Below are positions 22,092 through 32,533 of a stretch of DNA of 64,000 bases, in pieces (position 1 is the first letter of the stretch; each line of letters opens with the position of its first letter). The notes beneath the pieces are model-generated. The model did not search any database and was not told where the DNA came from. It worked only from the letters and a program-made list of their open reading frames with translations. The stretch lies in assembly GCA_023819375.1 (NCBI GenBank), contig JAMWDI010000003.1:186001-250000 (forward strand), given 5' to 3'. Made by a program: the position numbers and the translations under genes. Source of the DNA: Candidatus Omnitrophota bacterium (lineage in GTDB: Bacteria; Ratteibacteria; UBA8468; B48-G9; JAFGKM01).

Positions 22092-22277
22092 TTCTTTTAA
22101 TATGTTGATCTTATAAATAGAAAAAAAATTCTTTCAAAAAGGTAATATCTTTTTTAATCATGAATTTTCAAAGAGTAAGTGCCGGTCATCAAAATCTCTT
22201 TTTTCAAATCAAAAATTAATGTAACATAATTGTAAATATTGGTAAAAAGATATAAAATAAAATTTAAGACAAGGATA

Positions 22278-23219
22278 ATGAGAGATAAATTTGGAAGAGA
22301 AATTGATACATTAAGGATTTCAGTTACAGATAGATGTAATTTCTCTTGTCTTTACTGTTCAAAAGAATTCAATAAAATAGAAAAGGAAAAAATCCTTTCT
22401 TATGAAGAAATAATAAATATTGTGAAAGTTTTCACAAAGTTAGGAATAAAAAAGATAAAATTGACTGGAGGAGAGCCTCTTATTAGGGAAAATATAACAT
22501 ATCTTATAAAAGAAATTTCAAATCTTCCAGAGATTGAGGATATTTCATTGACAACAAATGGTTTTTTTCTTTTTGAAAATGTTGAAAAAATTAAAGAGGC
22601 AGGGATTAAAAGGATAAATATAAGCCTGGATACACTTGATGAGAAGAAATTTGCAAGAATAACAGGTTTTAAACATCTGGATAGAATAAAGAGAGTTGTT
22701 GAAGAAAGTTGTAAAACTTTTAGTTCTGTAAAATTGAATGTGGTTATTATAAAAAATATAAATCTTGATGAAATAGAAGATTTTTTGAATTTTGCCAGAG
22801 AAAATAAAATGATTTTAAAGTTTATAGAACTTATGCCTGTTTATAAAAATCTTTCTTTCTGGAAAGAAAATTTTGTACCTTATAAAGTTGTTAAGAATAT
22901 TATTGAAAGTTTTGTTTCCATTTTTAAGATTGAAGAAAGAAGAATAAAAGTTTATAAAGGTGAAAATTTGATTGTAGAATTTGTCTCCCCAGTTAGTGAA
23001 CCATTCTGTGGAAAGTGTGATAGATTGAGAATTGATTGTAAAGGTGATCTGTTTTTATGTTTATATGGAAAGCCTGTTTTGAATTTGAAAAAGTTTAATG
23101 AAGAGATTTTAAATTTGATTCAGTTTTATATTTTTAACAGAGAATATAGTTTTAATCCATTTGCTCAAATTTCAGTTAAAAATTATAGGTTTCCAGTTAT
23201 GAATTGTCTTGGTGGGTAA
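22278..23219 (+). CDS. moaA: GTP 3',8-cyclase MoaA
   Basis: RISVTDRCNFSCLYC radical SAM motif, LTGGEPLIR, C-terminal FCGKCDRLRID cluster and terminal GG; ORF may begin further upstream at 22239. Confidence 0.92.
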   Translation: MRDKFGREIDTLRISVTDRCNFSCLYCSKEFNKIEKEKILSYEEIINIVKVFTKLGIKKIKLTGGEPLIRENITYLIKEISNLPEIEDISLTTNGFFLFENVEKIKEAGIKRINISLDTLDEKKFARITGFKHLDRIKRVVEESCKTFSSVKLNVVIIKNINLDEIEDFLNFARENKMILKFIELMPVYKNLSFWKENFVPYKVVKNIIESFVSIFKIEERRIKVYKGENLIVEFVSPVSEPFCGKCDRLRIDCKGDLFLCLYGKPVLNLKKFNEEILNLIQFYIFNREYSFNPFAQISVKNYRFPVMNCLGG

Positions 23220-23911
23220 TGATTAAAGAGATAGAAATTTTGAGATATAGAAATAGAGGATTTGAAAAAGTAAATGATAAAGTTGTTGAAGAAATAAATT
23301 TTAAAATTTTTGTTAATAAAAAGGAATTTGCAGTTTTAACAATTTTGCCTGAAAAAATAGAAAGTTTCATTTATGGTTTTCTTTTTACGAATAGTTTAAT
23401 TGAAAGTGTGAGAGATATTAAAAAACTAAAAATTTCTGGAAATATATGTAAAGTTGAAGTTTATAATAAAAGAAAAATAAGTTTTTCTAAAAATTTTGAA
23501 AAAGATGATGTTAAAATTTCATCTAAAAAAATTTTTTCAATTTTGAAGAAATTTCAAAATATGTCAAAAATTTACAGGGATACAGGCGGAGTACATTCTT
23601 GTGGAATTTCTGATGGTAATGATATTCTGGTTTTTGCTGAAGATATTTCAAGACATAATGCTTTTGATAAAGTTGTAGGTGAAGCCATTTTGAAGAATAT
23701 AAATTTAAGGGATAAGATTGTTTTAACATCGGGAAGGATTACCTCTGACACTGTTTTTAAAGGGATAAGAATAAAAGTTCCTGTAATTGTTTCAATTTCT
23801 GCCCCGAGTTTTTATGCAATTGAGTTAGGGAAGTTAAATAATATTACATTGATTGGTTTTGCAAGAGGTAAAAGATTTAATGTTTATACTTGTGAATGGA
23901 GGATTTTATGA
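23219..23911 (+). CDS. fdhD: formate dehydrogenase accessory sulfurtransferase FdhD
   Basis: DTGGVHSCGISDG, EDISRHNAFDKVVGEA, LTSGRITSD motifs. Confidence 0.93.
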   Translation: MIKEIEILRYRNRGFEKVNDKVVEEINFKIFVNKKEFAVLTILPEKIESFIYGFLFTNSLIESVRDIKKLKISGNICKVEVYNKRKISFSKNFEKDDVKISSKKIFSILKKFQNMSKIYRDTGGVHSCGISDGNDILVFAEDISRHNAFDKVVGEAILKNINLRDKIVLTSGRITSDTVFKGIRIKVPVIVSISAPSFYAIELGKLNNITLIGFARGKRFNVYTCEWRIL

Positions 23912-24309
23912 TAGATATAGGAAATAAAAAGATTTCAAAGAGAAAGACAGTTGCAGAAGGTGAGATTATACTTGATGAAAAAATTATTAAAGATATAAGA
24001 GAAGGTAAGGTTGAAAAGGGAGATGTTTTGAACTGTGCAAAGATTTCAGGAATTTTGGCAGTTAAAAATACACCATATTTAATTCCTTTTTGTCATCCTG
24101 TAAAAATAACAAAAGCAAAAATAGATTTTAAATTTTTTTCTAATAAGATTAAAGTTATCTGTGAAGTTGAAGGAATTGATAGGACAGGTTTTGAAATGGA
24201 GGCATTAACAGGAGTTTCCATTTCATTGTTAACTATTTATGATATGTGTAAAGTTTATAAAAGAGAAATGAAAATAGGTGAAATAAAATTGATTGAGAAG
24301 AAAAAATGA
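23908..24309 (+). CDS. moaC: cyclic pyranopterin monophosphate synthase MoaC
   Basis: KTPYLIPFCHP-like NTPYLIPFCHPVKITKA; GIDRTGFEMEALTGVSISLLTIYDMCK. Confidence 0.95.
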   Translation: MIDIGNKKISKRKTVAEGEIILDEKIIKDIREGKVEKGDVLNCAKISGILAVKNTPYLIPFCHPVKITKAKIDFKFFSNKIKVICEVEGIDRTGFEMEALTGVSISLLTIYDMCKVYKREMKIGEIKLIEKKK

Positions 24310-25223
24310 AAGGTTTTGTTTATTCTGTAAATGTTGGAAAAAGGAAGGGAGAGGGTAAAGTGCAAATGGAAAGAATTATTCTTGTTGAAAATTATGGGGT
24401 AGAGGGTGATTGTCATGCTGAAAAAAATTCTTATAGACAGGTGAGTTTACTTTCCTGGGAAAGAATGAATGAGGAATTTTTCTGTTTGAAAAGAAAGGGA
24501 GAGTTGAAACCTGGAATGTTTGCTGAAAATATAACAACAGAAAAGATTGATTTAAGGAAACTTGAAATTGGAGATAGGTTAAAAATTAATGAGGTAATAA
24601 TTGAAATTTCAGAAATTGGGAAGAAATGTCATAATTGGTGTGATATATATAAAAAAGTTGGTAAATGTTTGATGCCAAAGGAGGGAATATTTGGAAGAGT
24701 AATTAAAGGTGGAGAAATAAGAAAAGGTGATATTATTGAAGTTATACCAAAGATAGATGCAGGGATTTTAACTATAAGTGATGGTTGTTATTTTGAAAAA
24801 AGGGAAGATAAAAGCGGAAGATATCTGATTGAGAAGTGTAAAGAAAGAGAATGGAAGGTTTTGAAATATGAAATTGTGCCGGATGAAAAAGATGTTATAA
24901 AAGAGAAGTTGATAGAGTTTTCAAAGGTATGTGATTTGATTTTGACGACTGGAGGGACAGGAATAACAGAGAGAGATGTAACTCCTGAGGCGACAAAAGA
25001 AGTTATAGAAAAGGAAATTCCTGGAATATCTGAAATTTTAAGGATTAAGGGCTTTGAAAAAACAAAGTTTTCGGTTATTTCAAGAGGAATTTGTGGTATT
25101 AAGGGAAAAACACTTATAATAAATTTGCCGGGTAGCCTAAATGCAGTTTCTTATTCTTTTGAAATTTTAGATGATATAATAACACATTCAATTGAAATGA
25201 TAAGGGGATTTCCTCATGAGTGA
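24306..25223 (+). CDS. fusion of MOSC domain and MogA/MoaB-type molybdopterin-binding domain
   Basis: MOSC: GVEGDCHAEKNSYRQVSLL...GMFAENITTE; MogA: LTISDG...LTTGGTGITERDVTPEAT...LIINLPGSLNAV. Confidence 0.88.
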   Translation: MKGFVYSVNVGKRKGEGKVQMERIILVENYGVEGDCHAEKNSYRQVSLLSWERMNEEFFCLKRKGELKPGMFAENITTEKIDLRKLEIGDRLKINEVIIEISEIGKKCHNWCDIYKKVGKCLMPKEGIFGRVIKGGEIRKGDIIEVIPKIDAGILTISDGCYFEKREDKSGRYLIEKCKEREWKVLKYEIVPDEKDVIKEKLIEFSKVCDLILTTGGTGITERDVTPEATKEVIEKEIPGISEILRIKGFEKTKFSVISRGICGIKGKTLIINLPGSLNAVSYSFEILDDIITHSIEMIRGFPHE

Positions 25224-25668
25224 AAAGGATGTAAGAGAAATTGTTGGAGAAATTAAAAGGAAGAATTTGTCATACCTTGAAATATTGCAGTATATTCAAG
25301 AAAAATATAATTATGTTCCTGTTGATTTGCTTAAAAAAATATGTAAAGAACTTGAAATTCCAAAAAGCAAAATTTTTGGAATTTTAACTTTTTATGCTCA
25401 ATTTTCAACACAGGAAAGAGGGAAATATTTAATAAGAGTCTGTGATGGAACTGCTTGTCATGTGAAAGGAGGAAGTAAAATCATTAATATGTTGAAAAAG
25501 GAATTTGATCTTGAGGATGGGAAGACAACAGCCGACAAAAAATTTACATTACAGATTGTTGCTTGTCTTGGTAGTTGTTTTATGGCTCCTGTTTGTATGG
25601 TGAATTCAAGTTATTATGGAAATATGGATGAGAATAAATTTAAAAAAATACTTAAAAATTTGAAATGA
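25216..25668 (+). CDS. NuoE/HylA-like [2Fe-2S] subunit of NAD-linked oxidoreductase
   Basis: VCDGTACHVKGG...VACLGSCFMAPVCMVN; LTFYAQFST. Confidence 0.9.
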   Translation: MSEKDVREIVGEIKRKNLSYLEILQYIQEKYNYVPVDLLKKICKELEIPKSKIFGILTFYAQFSTQERGKYLIRVCDGTACHVKGGSKIINMLKKEFDLEDGKTTADKKFTLQIVACLGSCFMAPVCMVNSSYYGNMDENKFKKILKNLK

Positions 25669-28667
25669 GGTTTAAAAAATTATCTGAATTCAAGGATTAT
25701 TGTGAAAAATTAAAAAAAGAAGAGAATGAAATTCCCAAAATAAAAGTTTGTATAACTGGTTGTAGAGCTGCTGGTTCTATTGAAATTTTTGAAAAGTTTA
25801 AAGAGAAAATAGAGAATTCAAAAAAAATAAAACTTGTGCCAACTGGATGTCAGAAGTTTTGTTCTGGGGGACCTGTTGTTAAAGTTGAGTTTGATGGTAG
25901 TTCTGTTTTATATGAAAAAGTTTCATTGAAGGATGTTGATAAAATATTGAAAAAGACAGAAAAAAAAGAAATAGTTGATGAATTAGTTTTAAAGAATGAA
26001 AATTTTTTAAAAAATCAAACATTTAAAGTTCTTAAACTCTGTGGTGAAATAAATCCTCTTGATGTTGATGATTATATAAAAAATGGGGGTTTTTCTTCTT
26101 TTCTTAAAGTTATTGAAGAATATACACCTGAAAAAGTTATTGAAGAGTTAAAAAAATCAAAATTGAGAGGAAGGGGAGGGGCTGGTTTTCCAACCTATTT
26201 AAAATGGGATATTGTTAGAAGAAAAGAAAGTGATGAAAAATTTGTAATTTGTAATGGAGATGAGGGAGATCCAGGAGCTTTTATGGACAGGACATTACTT
26301 GAAGGTGTTCCGTTTCAAGTTATTGAAGGGATGCTTATATGTGCTTACACAATTGGTGCTAAAAATGGTTATTTTTATGTAAGGGCAGAATATCCAATTG
26401 CTATTGAACATATTGAAAAAGCAATTAATATCTTATATGATATTGGCCTTTGTGGAAAAAATATCCTTGGAACTTCCTTTTCTTTTGATATTGAACTTAA
26501 AAAAGGAGCAGGTGCTTTTGTTTGTGGTGAAGAGACTGCTTTAATTGCCTCTATTGAAGGAAAAAGGGGAATGCCAAGACCGAGGCCACCATTTCCTGCT
26601 GAAAAAGGATTGTTTGAAAAACCGACATGTATAAATAATGTTGAAACATTTGCAAATATTCCGATTGTTATAAAAGAGGGTGGCGAAAATTTTTCAAAAA
26701 TAGGAACAGAAAGAAGTGGTGGAACAAAAATATTTTCACTTGCAGGAAAAATAAAAAATACTGGACTTGTAGAAGTTCCTCTTGGGACTCCTTTATGGAA
26801 AATTATATATGAAATAGGAGGTGGCCCTCTTGAAGGAAGAAAAATAAAAGGGGTTCAGACAGGTGGCCCTTCTGGAGGATGTATTCCAATTGAACTATTT
26901 AACACTCCTGTTGATTATGAAACATTTGCCTTCCTTGGTTCAATTATGGGTTCTGGTGGGATGATTGTAATAGATGATAAGGTATGTATTGTTGAACTTG
27001 CAAGATATTTTCTCGACTTTGTTCAGAAAGAATCATGTGGAAAGTGTATTCCTTGTAGAATTGGAACAAAAAGAATGCTTGAAATATTTGAGAAAATTAT
27101 AAGTGGAAAAGGTGAAAAAGAAGATTTAGAAAAACTTGAAGAATTAGGAAATTATATAAAAGAAAATAGTTTATGTGGACTTGGTCAAACAGCGCCTAAT
27201 CCTGTATTAACCACTATCAAATATTTTAGAGATGAGTATCTTGAACATATTTATCTTAATTATTGCAAAAGTGGACAATGTAAAAATTTAACTTATGCTC
27301 CATGTACAAATTCATGTCCTGCTGGAGTTGATGTTCCTGCATATATTGAAGCGATTGAAAATGGCGATTTTATTAAAAGTTATGAAATTATATGTAAGGA
27401 TTTACCATTTCCATCCATTTGTGGTAGAGCATGTTATGCTCCATGTGAAAATATGTGTAGGAGAAAAGATATAGATAAAGAGGTTGGCATAAGAATTCTT
27501 AAAAAATTTGTTTGTGATTATGCATGGGAAAAAGGGTTATCTGTTAAGAATTTTACAAAATTTAAACCACAAATAAACAAAAAAGTTGCAGTTATAGGTG
27601 GAGGGATTTCTGGTTTAACCTGTGCATATTTTTTATCAAGAGAGGGAATTAGAGTTGATATATATGAAAAAGAAAAAGATTTAGGAGGTGTGGTTAAAAA
27701 TTGCATTCCAGAATTCAGATTGCCAGAAAAAATTGTAAAAAAAGAAATAGAGGATATTTTGAATGACAGGATAAAAGTTTATTTTAATAAAATTCTGGGG
27801 AAAAATATTGAAATTTCAGAACTTGAAAAGAAATATGATGCCATTTATATCTCTATTGGAACAGAAACAAGAAGTATTGAAAAATTAAAAAATGTCTATG
27901 ATGGTGTTGAATTTTTAAGAAAAGTAAAAAGTGGCAAGATTAAAAAGTTGAAAGGAAAAATTGGTATTATTGGTGGAGGGAATGTTGCTATTGATTGTGG
28001 CAGAACTGCTAAAAGATTGGGAGCAAAAGATGTTTATATAATTTATAGAAGAACTGAAGAAGAAATGCCTGCCCATAAGTTTGAAATAATTGAAGGTAAA
28101 ATGGAAAAAATCAAATTTTATTATCTTCTTTTACCTGAAAAAATGGAAAATGAAGATGGGAAAGTTAAAGTTATATTAAGAAAAATGAAAATAGCAGATG
28201 AATTGGATAAAGACGGAAGAAGAAAAATAATGCCTACAGAAGAAAAAATTGTTCAATATTTTGATTGTTTGATTTATGCTATTGGACAGAAAACAGAATT
28301 AAATAAATTTTTTGAGTATAATGAGATAAATAAATTTTATAATAGAGTTGAAGGAAGGAAAATATTCATTGGAGGTGACTTTTTGAGGGGTCCTTCTTCA
28401 ATAATTGATGCAATTGGAGATGGGAAAAAAAGTGCTTTTTTAATCATAGAATATTTAACAGGAAAGAAAATGGAAAAATTTTGGATGAAAAAAATTGAAA
28501 AGGAGATGATCAAACCAGAAAAAATAGAAGAGTATCCAAAACAAAGTGCAAAATTTTTGAGTTTAAAAGAAAGATTGAAAAGTTTTAAAGAAGTTGAGAA
28601 GAATATTAGTAAAAAACAGGCAATAATTGAAGCAAAAAGGTGCTTAAAATGTCATCTGGAAAAATAA
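25665..28667 (+). CDS. NuoF-like flavoprotein fused to GltD-like NAD(P)/FAD oxidoreductase
   Basis: RGRGGAGFPTYLKWD, CNGDEGDPGAFMDR, ESCGKCIPCRIGTKRM; then GltD-type CTNSCPAGVDVPAYI, GGGISGLTCAYFLSREG, IGGGNVAIDCGRTAKRLGA. Confidence 0.92.
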   Translation: MRFKKLSEFKDYCEKLKKEENEIPKIKVCITGCRAAGSIEIFEKFKEKIENSKKIKLVPTGCQKFCSGGPVVKVEFDGSSVLYEKVSLKDVDKILKKTEKKEIVDELVLKNENFLKNQTFKVLKLCGEINPLDVDDYIKNGGFSSFLKVIEEYTPEKVIEELKKSKLRGRGGAGFPTYLKWDIVRRKESDEKFVICNGDEGDPGAFMDRTLLEGVPFQVIEGMLICAYTIGAKNGYFYVRAEYPIAIEHIEKAINILYDIGLCGKNILGTSFSFDIELKKGAGAFVCGEETALIASIEGKRGMPRPRPPFPAEKGLFEKPTCINNVETFANIPIVIKEGGENFSKIGTERSGGTKIFSLAGKIKNTGLVEVPLGTPLWKIIYEIGGGPLEGRKIKGVQTGGPSGGCIPIELFNTPVDYETFAFLGSIMGSGGMIVIDDKVCIVELARYFLDFVQKESCGKCIPCRIGTKRMLEIFEKIISGKGEKEDLEKLEELGNYIKENSLCGLGQTAPNPVLTTIKYFRDEYLEHIYLNYCKSGQCKNLTYAPCTNSCPAGVDVPAYIEAIENGDFIKSYEIICKDLPFPSICGRACYAPCENMCRRKDIDKEVGIRILKKFVCDYAWEKGLSVKNFTKFKPQINKKVAVIGGGISGLTCAYFLSREGIRVDIYEKEKDLGGVVKNCIPEFRLPEKIVKKEIEDILNDRIKVYFNKILGKNIEISELEKKYDAIYISIGTETRSIEKLKNVYDGVEFLRKVKSGKIKKLKGKIGIIGGGNVAIDCGRTAKRLGAKDVYIIYRRTEEEMPAHKFEIIEGKMEKIKFYYLLLPEKMENEDGKVKVILRKMKIADELDKDGRRKIMPTEEKIVQYFDCLIYAIGQKTELNKFFEYNEINKFYNRVEGRKIFIGGDFLRGPSSIIDAIGDGKKSAFLIIEYLTGKKMEKFWMKKIEKEMIKPEKIEEYPKQSAKFLSLKERLKSFKEVEKNISKKQAIIEAKRCLKCHLEK

Positions 28668-31372
28668 AGATATATATTGATGGAAAATTGATTGAGTGTG
28701 ATAAAAACAAGACAATACTTGAAGTCGCTCTTGAAAATAATATAGAAATTCCACATTTGTGTTATGATAAAAGATTACTACCAAATGGAAGTTGTAGGTT
28801 ATGTATTGTTGAGGTTGAAGGTGAAAAAAGACCTGTTGCTTCTTGTACTTACCCTGTTTTTGAAGGGATGAAAGTTTATACAAATACAGAAAAAATTATA
28901 AATTTTAGAAAATTAACATTACAACTTATTGTTTCTGATCATCCACTTGATTGTATGACATGTGAAAAAAGTGGAGATTGTTTACTTGAAAAATATGCTT
29001 ATGAATATGGGATTAAAGAAGTAAAGTATTATGGTGAAAAAGCAAAAAGAAAAATGAAAGATGGAAGTCCTTTTATTGTAAGAGATTATGAGAAATGTAT
29101 ATTGTGTGGTAGATGTATAAAGGTATGTGAAGAAATAGTTGGAGTAAATGCGATTGATTATAAAAATAGAGGATTTGTAACTGAAATAAATAGTGGATTT
29201 GATGAATCACTTAAAGATACAGAATGTCTTTTCTGTGGAAATTGTATAGATATTTGTCCTGTTGGTGCTTTAAGAGAAATAAGTGCAGAAAGAAAGGGAA
29301 GGGATTGGGAATATAAAAAAATTAAAACGATATGTCCTTATTGTGGAGTTGGATGTGGAATAGTTGTATATGTAAAGAATAATGAAATTGTGAAAATAAA
29401 AGGAGATAAAGAAAGTCCTGTAAATAACGGTTTTTTGTGTATTAAGGGAAAGTTTGGATTTGATTATGTTAACTCAAAAGATAGATTAAAAAAACCTCTC
29501 ATAAAAGAAAATGGGAATTTTAAAGAAGTAGATTGGGAAAAAGCAATTGATTTTATTTATGAAAAATTAAAATTTTATAAAGACAATTATGGCTCTGATT
29601 CAATTGCAGGACTTTCATCTGCAAAATGCACAAATGAAGAAAATTATATCTTTCAGAAGTTTTTTAGATGTGTTTTAAAATCAAATAATATAGATCATTG
29701 CGCTCGTCTTTGTCATTCCTCAACAGTTGTAGGACTTTCTCAAACAATTGGTTCTGCTGCCATGAGTAATTCACTTGAGGAAATAGAAAAATATTCTGAT
29801 TGTATAATTATAACAGGAACAAATATCACAGAGACACAACCAGTTACATCTTACAGAATAAGAAAAGCAAAAGAAAGAGGAGCCAAAATTATTGTTATAG
29901 ATCCAAGAGAGATAGAAATTTCAAAGATAGCAGACATATATATTCAACCGAGATATGGGACAGATGTAGTTTTATTTAATGGTATTGCGAAGATTATAAT
30001 TGATGAGAAACTTTATAATGAAGAATTTATTAAGGAAAGAGTTGAAAATTTTGATGAATATAAAGAATTTATTGAAAAATTTGATTTATCTCTTGTTGAA
30101 AAAATTTCAAATGTAAAAATAGAGGATTTGAGGAAAGTTGCATATCTATATTCAAAATCAAAAGCAAGTGTAATTATCTGGTCAATGGGCATTACTCAAC
30201 ATATAACAGGAACTGAAAATGTTTTTTGTTTATCAAATCTTGCTTTATTAACAGGTCAAATTGGCAAAAAAGGTTCAGGCCTTGCTCCTTTAAGAGGGCA
30301 GAATAATGTTCAGGGTGCTTGTGATATGGGTTGTCTTCCTGAGTTTTATCCTGGATATAATTCAGTTAATAACAGGAAAACAATTGAGAGGTTTGAAAAT
30401 TTATGGAATGAAAAAAATTTGCCAGATAAAGTTGGACTTACAGTTGTTGAAATTTTTGAAAACATTTTGAAAGGAAAAATTAAATGTCTTTATATTATGG
30501 GAGAAATGCCTTTAATTTCGGAACCAGATATTTTGCATATCAAAGAAGCATTAGAAAAAGTTGAATTTTTAATTGTTCAAGATATTCTTTTTACCGAGAT
30601 ATGTGAATATGCTGATGTAATTTTACCTGCACTTTGTTCTTTTGAAAAAGAAGGTACATTTACAAATACAGAAAGAAGAGTTCAAAAGATTACAAAATGT
30701 ATTGGAAATTTTACATGTGCAAAACCAGATTGGTGGATAATAAATGAAATTGCAAGAAAATTTGGATATGAGTGGGGATATAATGATGTTTGGGATATTT
30801 TAAAGGAAATAAATAATGTTGTTGAGATTTACCAAGGAATTACGCCTGAAAGAGTTAAAAATGATGAAAAAATTCAATGGCCTTGCTTTTCAAAAGAAGA
30901 TAAAGGGACAGAAACACTTCATATAGGAAGATTTAAGAGAGGAAAAGGCCTTCTTAAAATTGTTGAATATAAAGAACCTTTTGAATTGCCAGATAAGGAT
31001 TATCCATTTCTTTTGACTACAGGCAGAATACTTCAGGAGTATCATTCAAGAACTATGACAGGTAAAGTGAAAGGTATAGAAGAAATTGTTGGTGAGGAAT
31101 TTTTGATGATGAATGAAGAAGATGCAAAAGAGAATAATATTAAAGAAGGGGAAAAAATTAAAGTTGTTTCAAGAAGAGGAGAAGTTGTATTAAAAGTAAA
31201 ATTGAGTAAAAAATTGCAAAAAGGAACAATATTTATTCCATTCCATTTTTATGCAAATATATTGACTCATACAAAACTTGATCCATACTCAAAAATCCCA
31301 GAATTTAAAATATGCAGTGTCAAAATAAAAAAATTTGAAAAATTAAAAAATTCACGTATAATAAATGTATAA
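28640..31372 (+). CDS. fdhA: molybdopterin formate dehydrogenase alpha subunit (Cys-type, FdhA/FdhF-like) with N-terminal ferredoxin domains
   Basis: N-terminal 2Fe-2S, HPLDCMTCEKSGDC, two 4Fe-4S motifs, CPYCGVGCG, ARLCHSSTVVGLSQTIGSAAMSNS active-site region with Cys. Confidence 0.9.
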   Translation: MLKMSSGKIKIYIDGKLIECDKNKTILEVALENNIEIPHLCYDKRLLPNGSCRLCIVEVEGEKRPVASCTYPVFEGMKVYTNTEKIINFRKLTLQLIVSDHPLDCMTCEKSGDCLLEKYAYEYGIKEVKYYGEKAKRKMKDGSPFIVRDYEKCILCGRCIKVCEEIVGVNAIDYKNRGFVTEINSGFDESLKDTECLFCGNCIDICPVGALREISAERKGRDWEYKKIKTICPYCGVGCGIVVYVKNNEIVKIKGDKESPVNNGFLCIKGKFGFDYVNSKDRLKKPLIKENGNFKEVDWEKAIDFIYEKLKFYKDNYGSDSIAGLSSAKCTNEENYIFQKFFRCVLKSNNIDHCARLCHSSTVVGLSQTIGSAAMSNSLEEIEKYSDCIIITGTNITETQPVTSYRIRKAKERGAKIIVIDPREIEISKIADIYIQPRYGTDVVLFNGIAKIIIDEKLYNEEFIKERVENFDEYKEFIEKFDLSLVEKISNVKIEDLRKVAYLYSKSKASVIIWSMGITQHITGTENVFCLSNLALLTGQIGKKGSGLAPLRGQNNVQGACDMGCLPEFYPGYNSVNNRKTIERFENLWNEKNLPDKVGLTVVEIFENILKGKIKCLYIMGEMPLISEPDILHIKEALEKVEFLIVQDILFTEICEYADVILPALCSFEKEGTFTNTERRVQKITKCIGNFTCAKPDWWIINEIARKFGYEWGYNDVWDILKEINNVVEIYQGITPERVKNDEKIQWPCFSKEDKGTETLHIGRFKRGKGLLKIVEYKEPFELPDKDYPFLLTTGRILQEYHSRTMTGKVKGIEEIVGEEFLMMNEEDAKENNIKEGEKIKVVSRRGEVVLKVKLSKKLQKGTIFIPFHFYANILTHTKLDPYSKIPEFKICSVKIKKFEKLKNSRIINV

Positions 31373-31384
31373 AAGGAATTTAAA

Positions 31385-32533
31385 GTGAAAGAAAAGATAA
31401 TAGAAATTTTAAAAAGTGGACTAAAGAGAAATATCCCTATTCCCCTTTATTATCAAATAGAAAAGACGATAAAAGAATTAATTTTGGATGGAAAAATTAA
31501 AGAGATGGACTTTCTTCCTGGAGACTTAGAATTATCAAAACAATTAGGTGTAAATTCAAGGACCGTTTGGCGCGCCTATCAAAATTTACAAAAAGAAGGA
31601 TACATAAAAAGGATACCAAGGAAGGGAACTTTCGTAATTTATAAAAGGAATAAAATTTCTCATTCAATTGGTTTCTTTTATTTTTCAGAAGCAGAAGAGA
31701 TTATGGTAAAAAGGGCAGAATATATGCAGAGATTTTTATCACAATATGGATATGACTTAAAAATTTTCCCTTTTGATTATAATTTCTATAAAGAAGTTAA
31801 TTTACCAAAATTTATAGAAGAGAAGGATTTAAAAGGTGGTATTTTTGTAGCACTTGATTATGTTGAATGTAGAGATAATTTTTTAAGGTTAGAGGAGATT
31901 AAATTCCCTCATGTTAGATTGGGGAATATGTATTTTTTAGAGGAACTTAAGTATCCTCTTATATGTGGGAATGAAGGTAAAAAGGTTAAAGATGTTCTTA
32001 ATTATTTAAATAAATTAGGTCATAAAAAAATAGGATATGTATCATCAAAGGAAAAAGGAGCAGGTGTAGAAGAATATTTCAAATTTTATGAAAAAAGAGA
32101 TTTTAAGCAAAATTGGTTTTTAAATTTAAATTTTTCAGGTTCTAAAAAAGATTATAAAAAATTACCAACTTCTCACATAGCGAGAGGTTATCTTGAAACA
32201 AATATAGATTTAACAGCAATTATAGTAGAATACCCTTTATTTGCGATTGATTTGATAGAAGAATGTAAAAAAATAGGGATTAAAGTTCCAGAAGATATTT
32301 CAATAATAGCATTGAGAGATACAGAAGAAATTTTATATTATAGTCCATCAATAACAACTATGAAGTTGTCTGATAAAAAACAGGCAGAAAAGGCGTGTGA
32401 GATATTATTAAAGGTAATGAATAATGAATGGGATTTTAAAAGAAAAATTATTATGGTTAATTATGAATTTGTAGAGAGAGAAACATCAACGAAAAAAGAA
32501 AAATTATTAGAAAAAGAGGGAGTGGAAGCATAA
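31385..32533 (+). CDS. GntR-type HTH regulator with LacI/PBP-like sensor domain
   Basis: FLPGDLELSKQLGVNSRTVWRAYQNLQKEGYIKRIPRKGTFV; C-terminal sensor ...VPEDISIIALRDT. Confidence 0.87.
   Translation: MKEKIIEILKSGLKRNIPIPLYYQIEKTIKELILDGKIKEMDFLPGDLELSKQLGVNSRTVWRAYQNLQKEGYIKRIPRKGTFVIYKRNKISHSIGFFYFSEAEEIMVKRAEYMQRFLSQYGYDLKIFPFDYNFYKEVNLPKFIEEKDLKGGIFVALDYVECRDNFLRLEEIKFPHVRLGNMYFLEELKYPLICGNEGKKVKDVLNYLNKLGHKKIGYVSSKEKGAGVEEYFKFYEKRDFKQNWFLNLNFSGSKKDYKKLPTSHIARGYLETNIDLTAIIVEYPLFAIDLIEECKKIGIKVPEDISIIALRDTEEILYYSPSITTMKLSDKKQAEKACEILLKVMNNEWDFKRKIIMVNYEFVERETSTKKEKLLEKEGVEA

Noticed and set aside
22092-22277. Possible Moco riboswitch or leader upstream of moaA
   Set aside because: Only a weak 6-bp AAAGAG/CTCTTT hairpin with a T run (22170-22205) is visible; no recognisable Moco aptamer structure.
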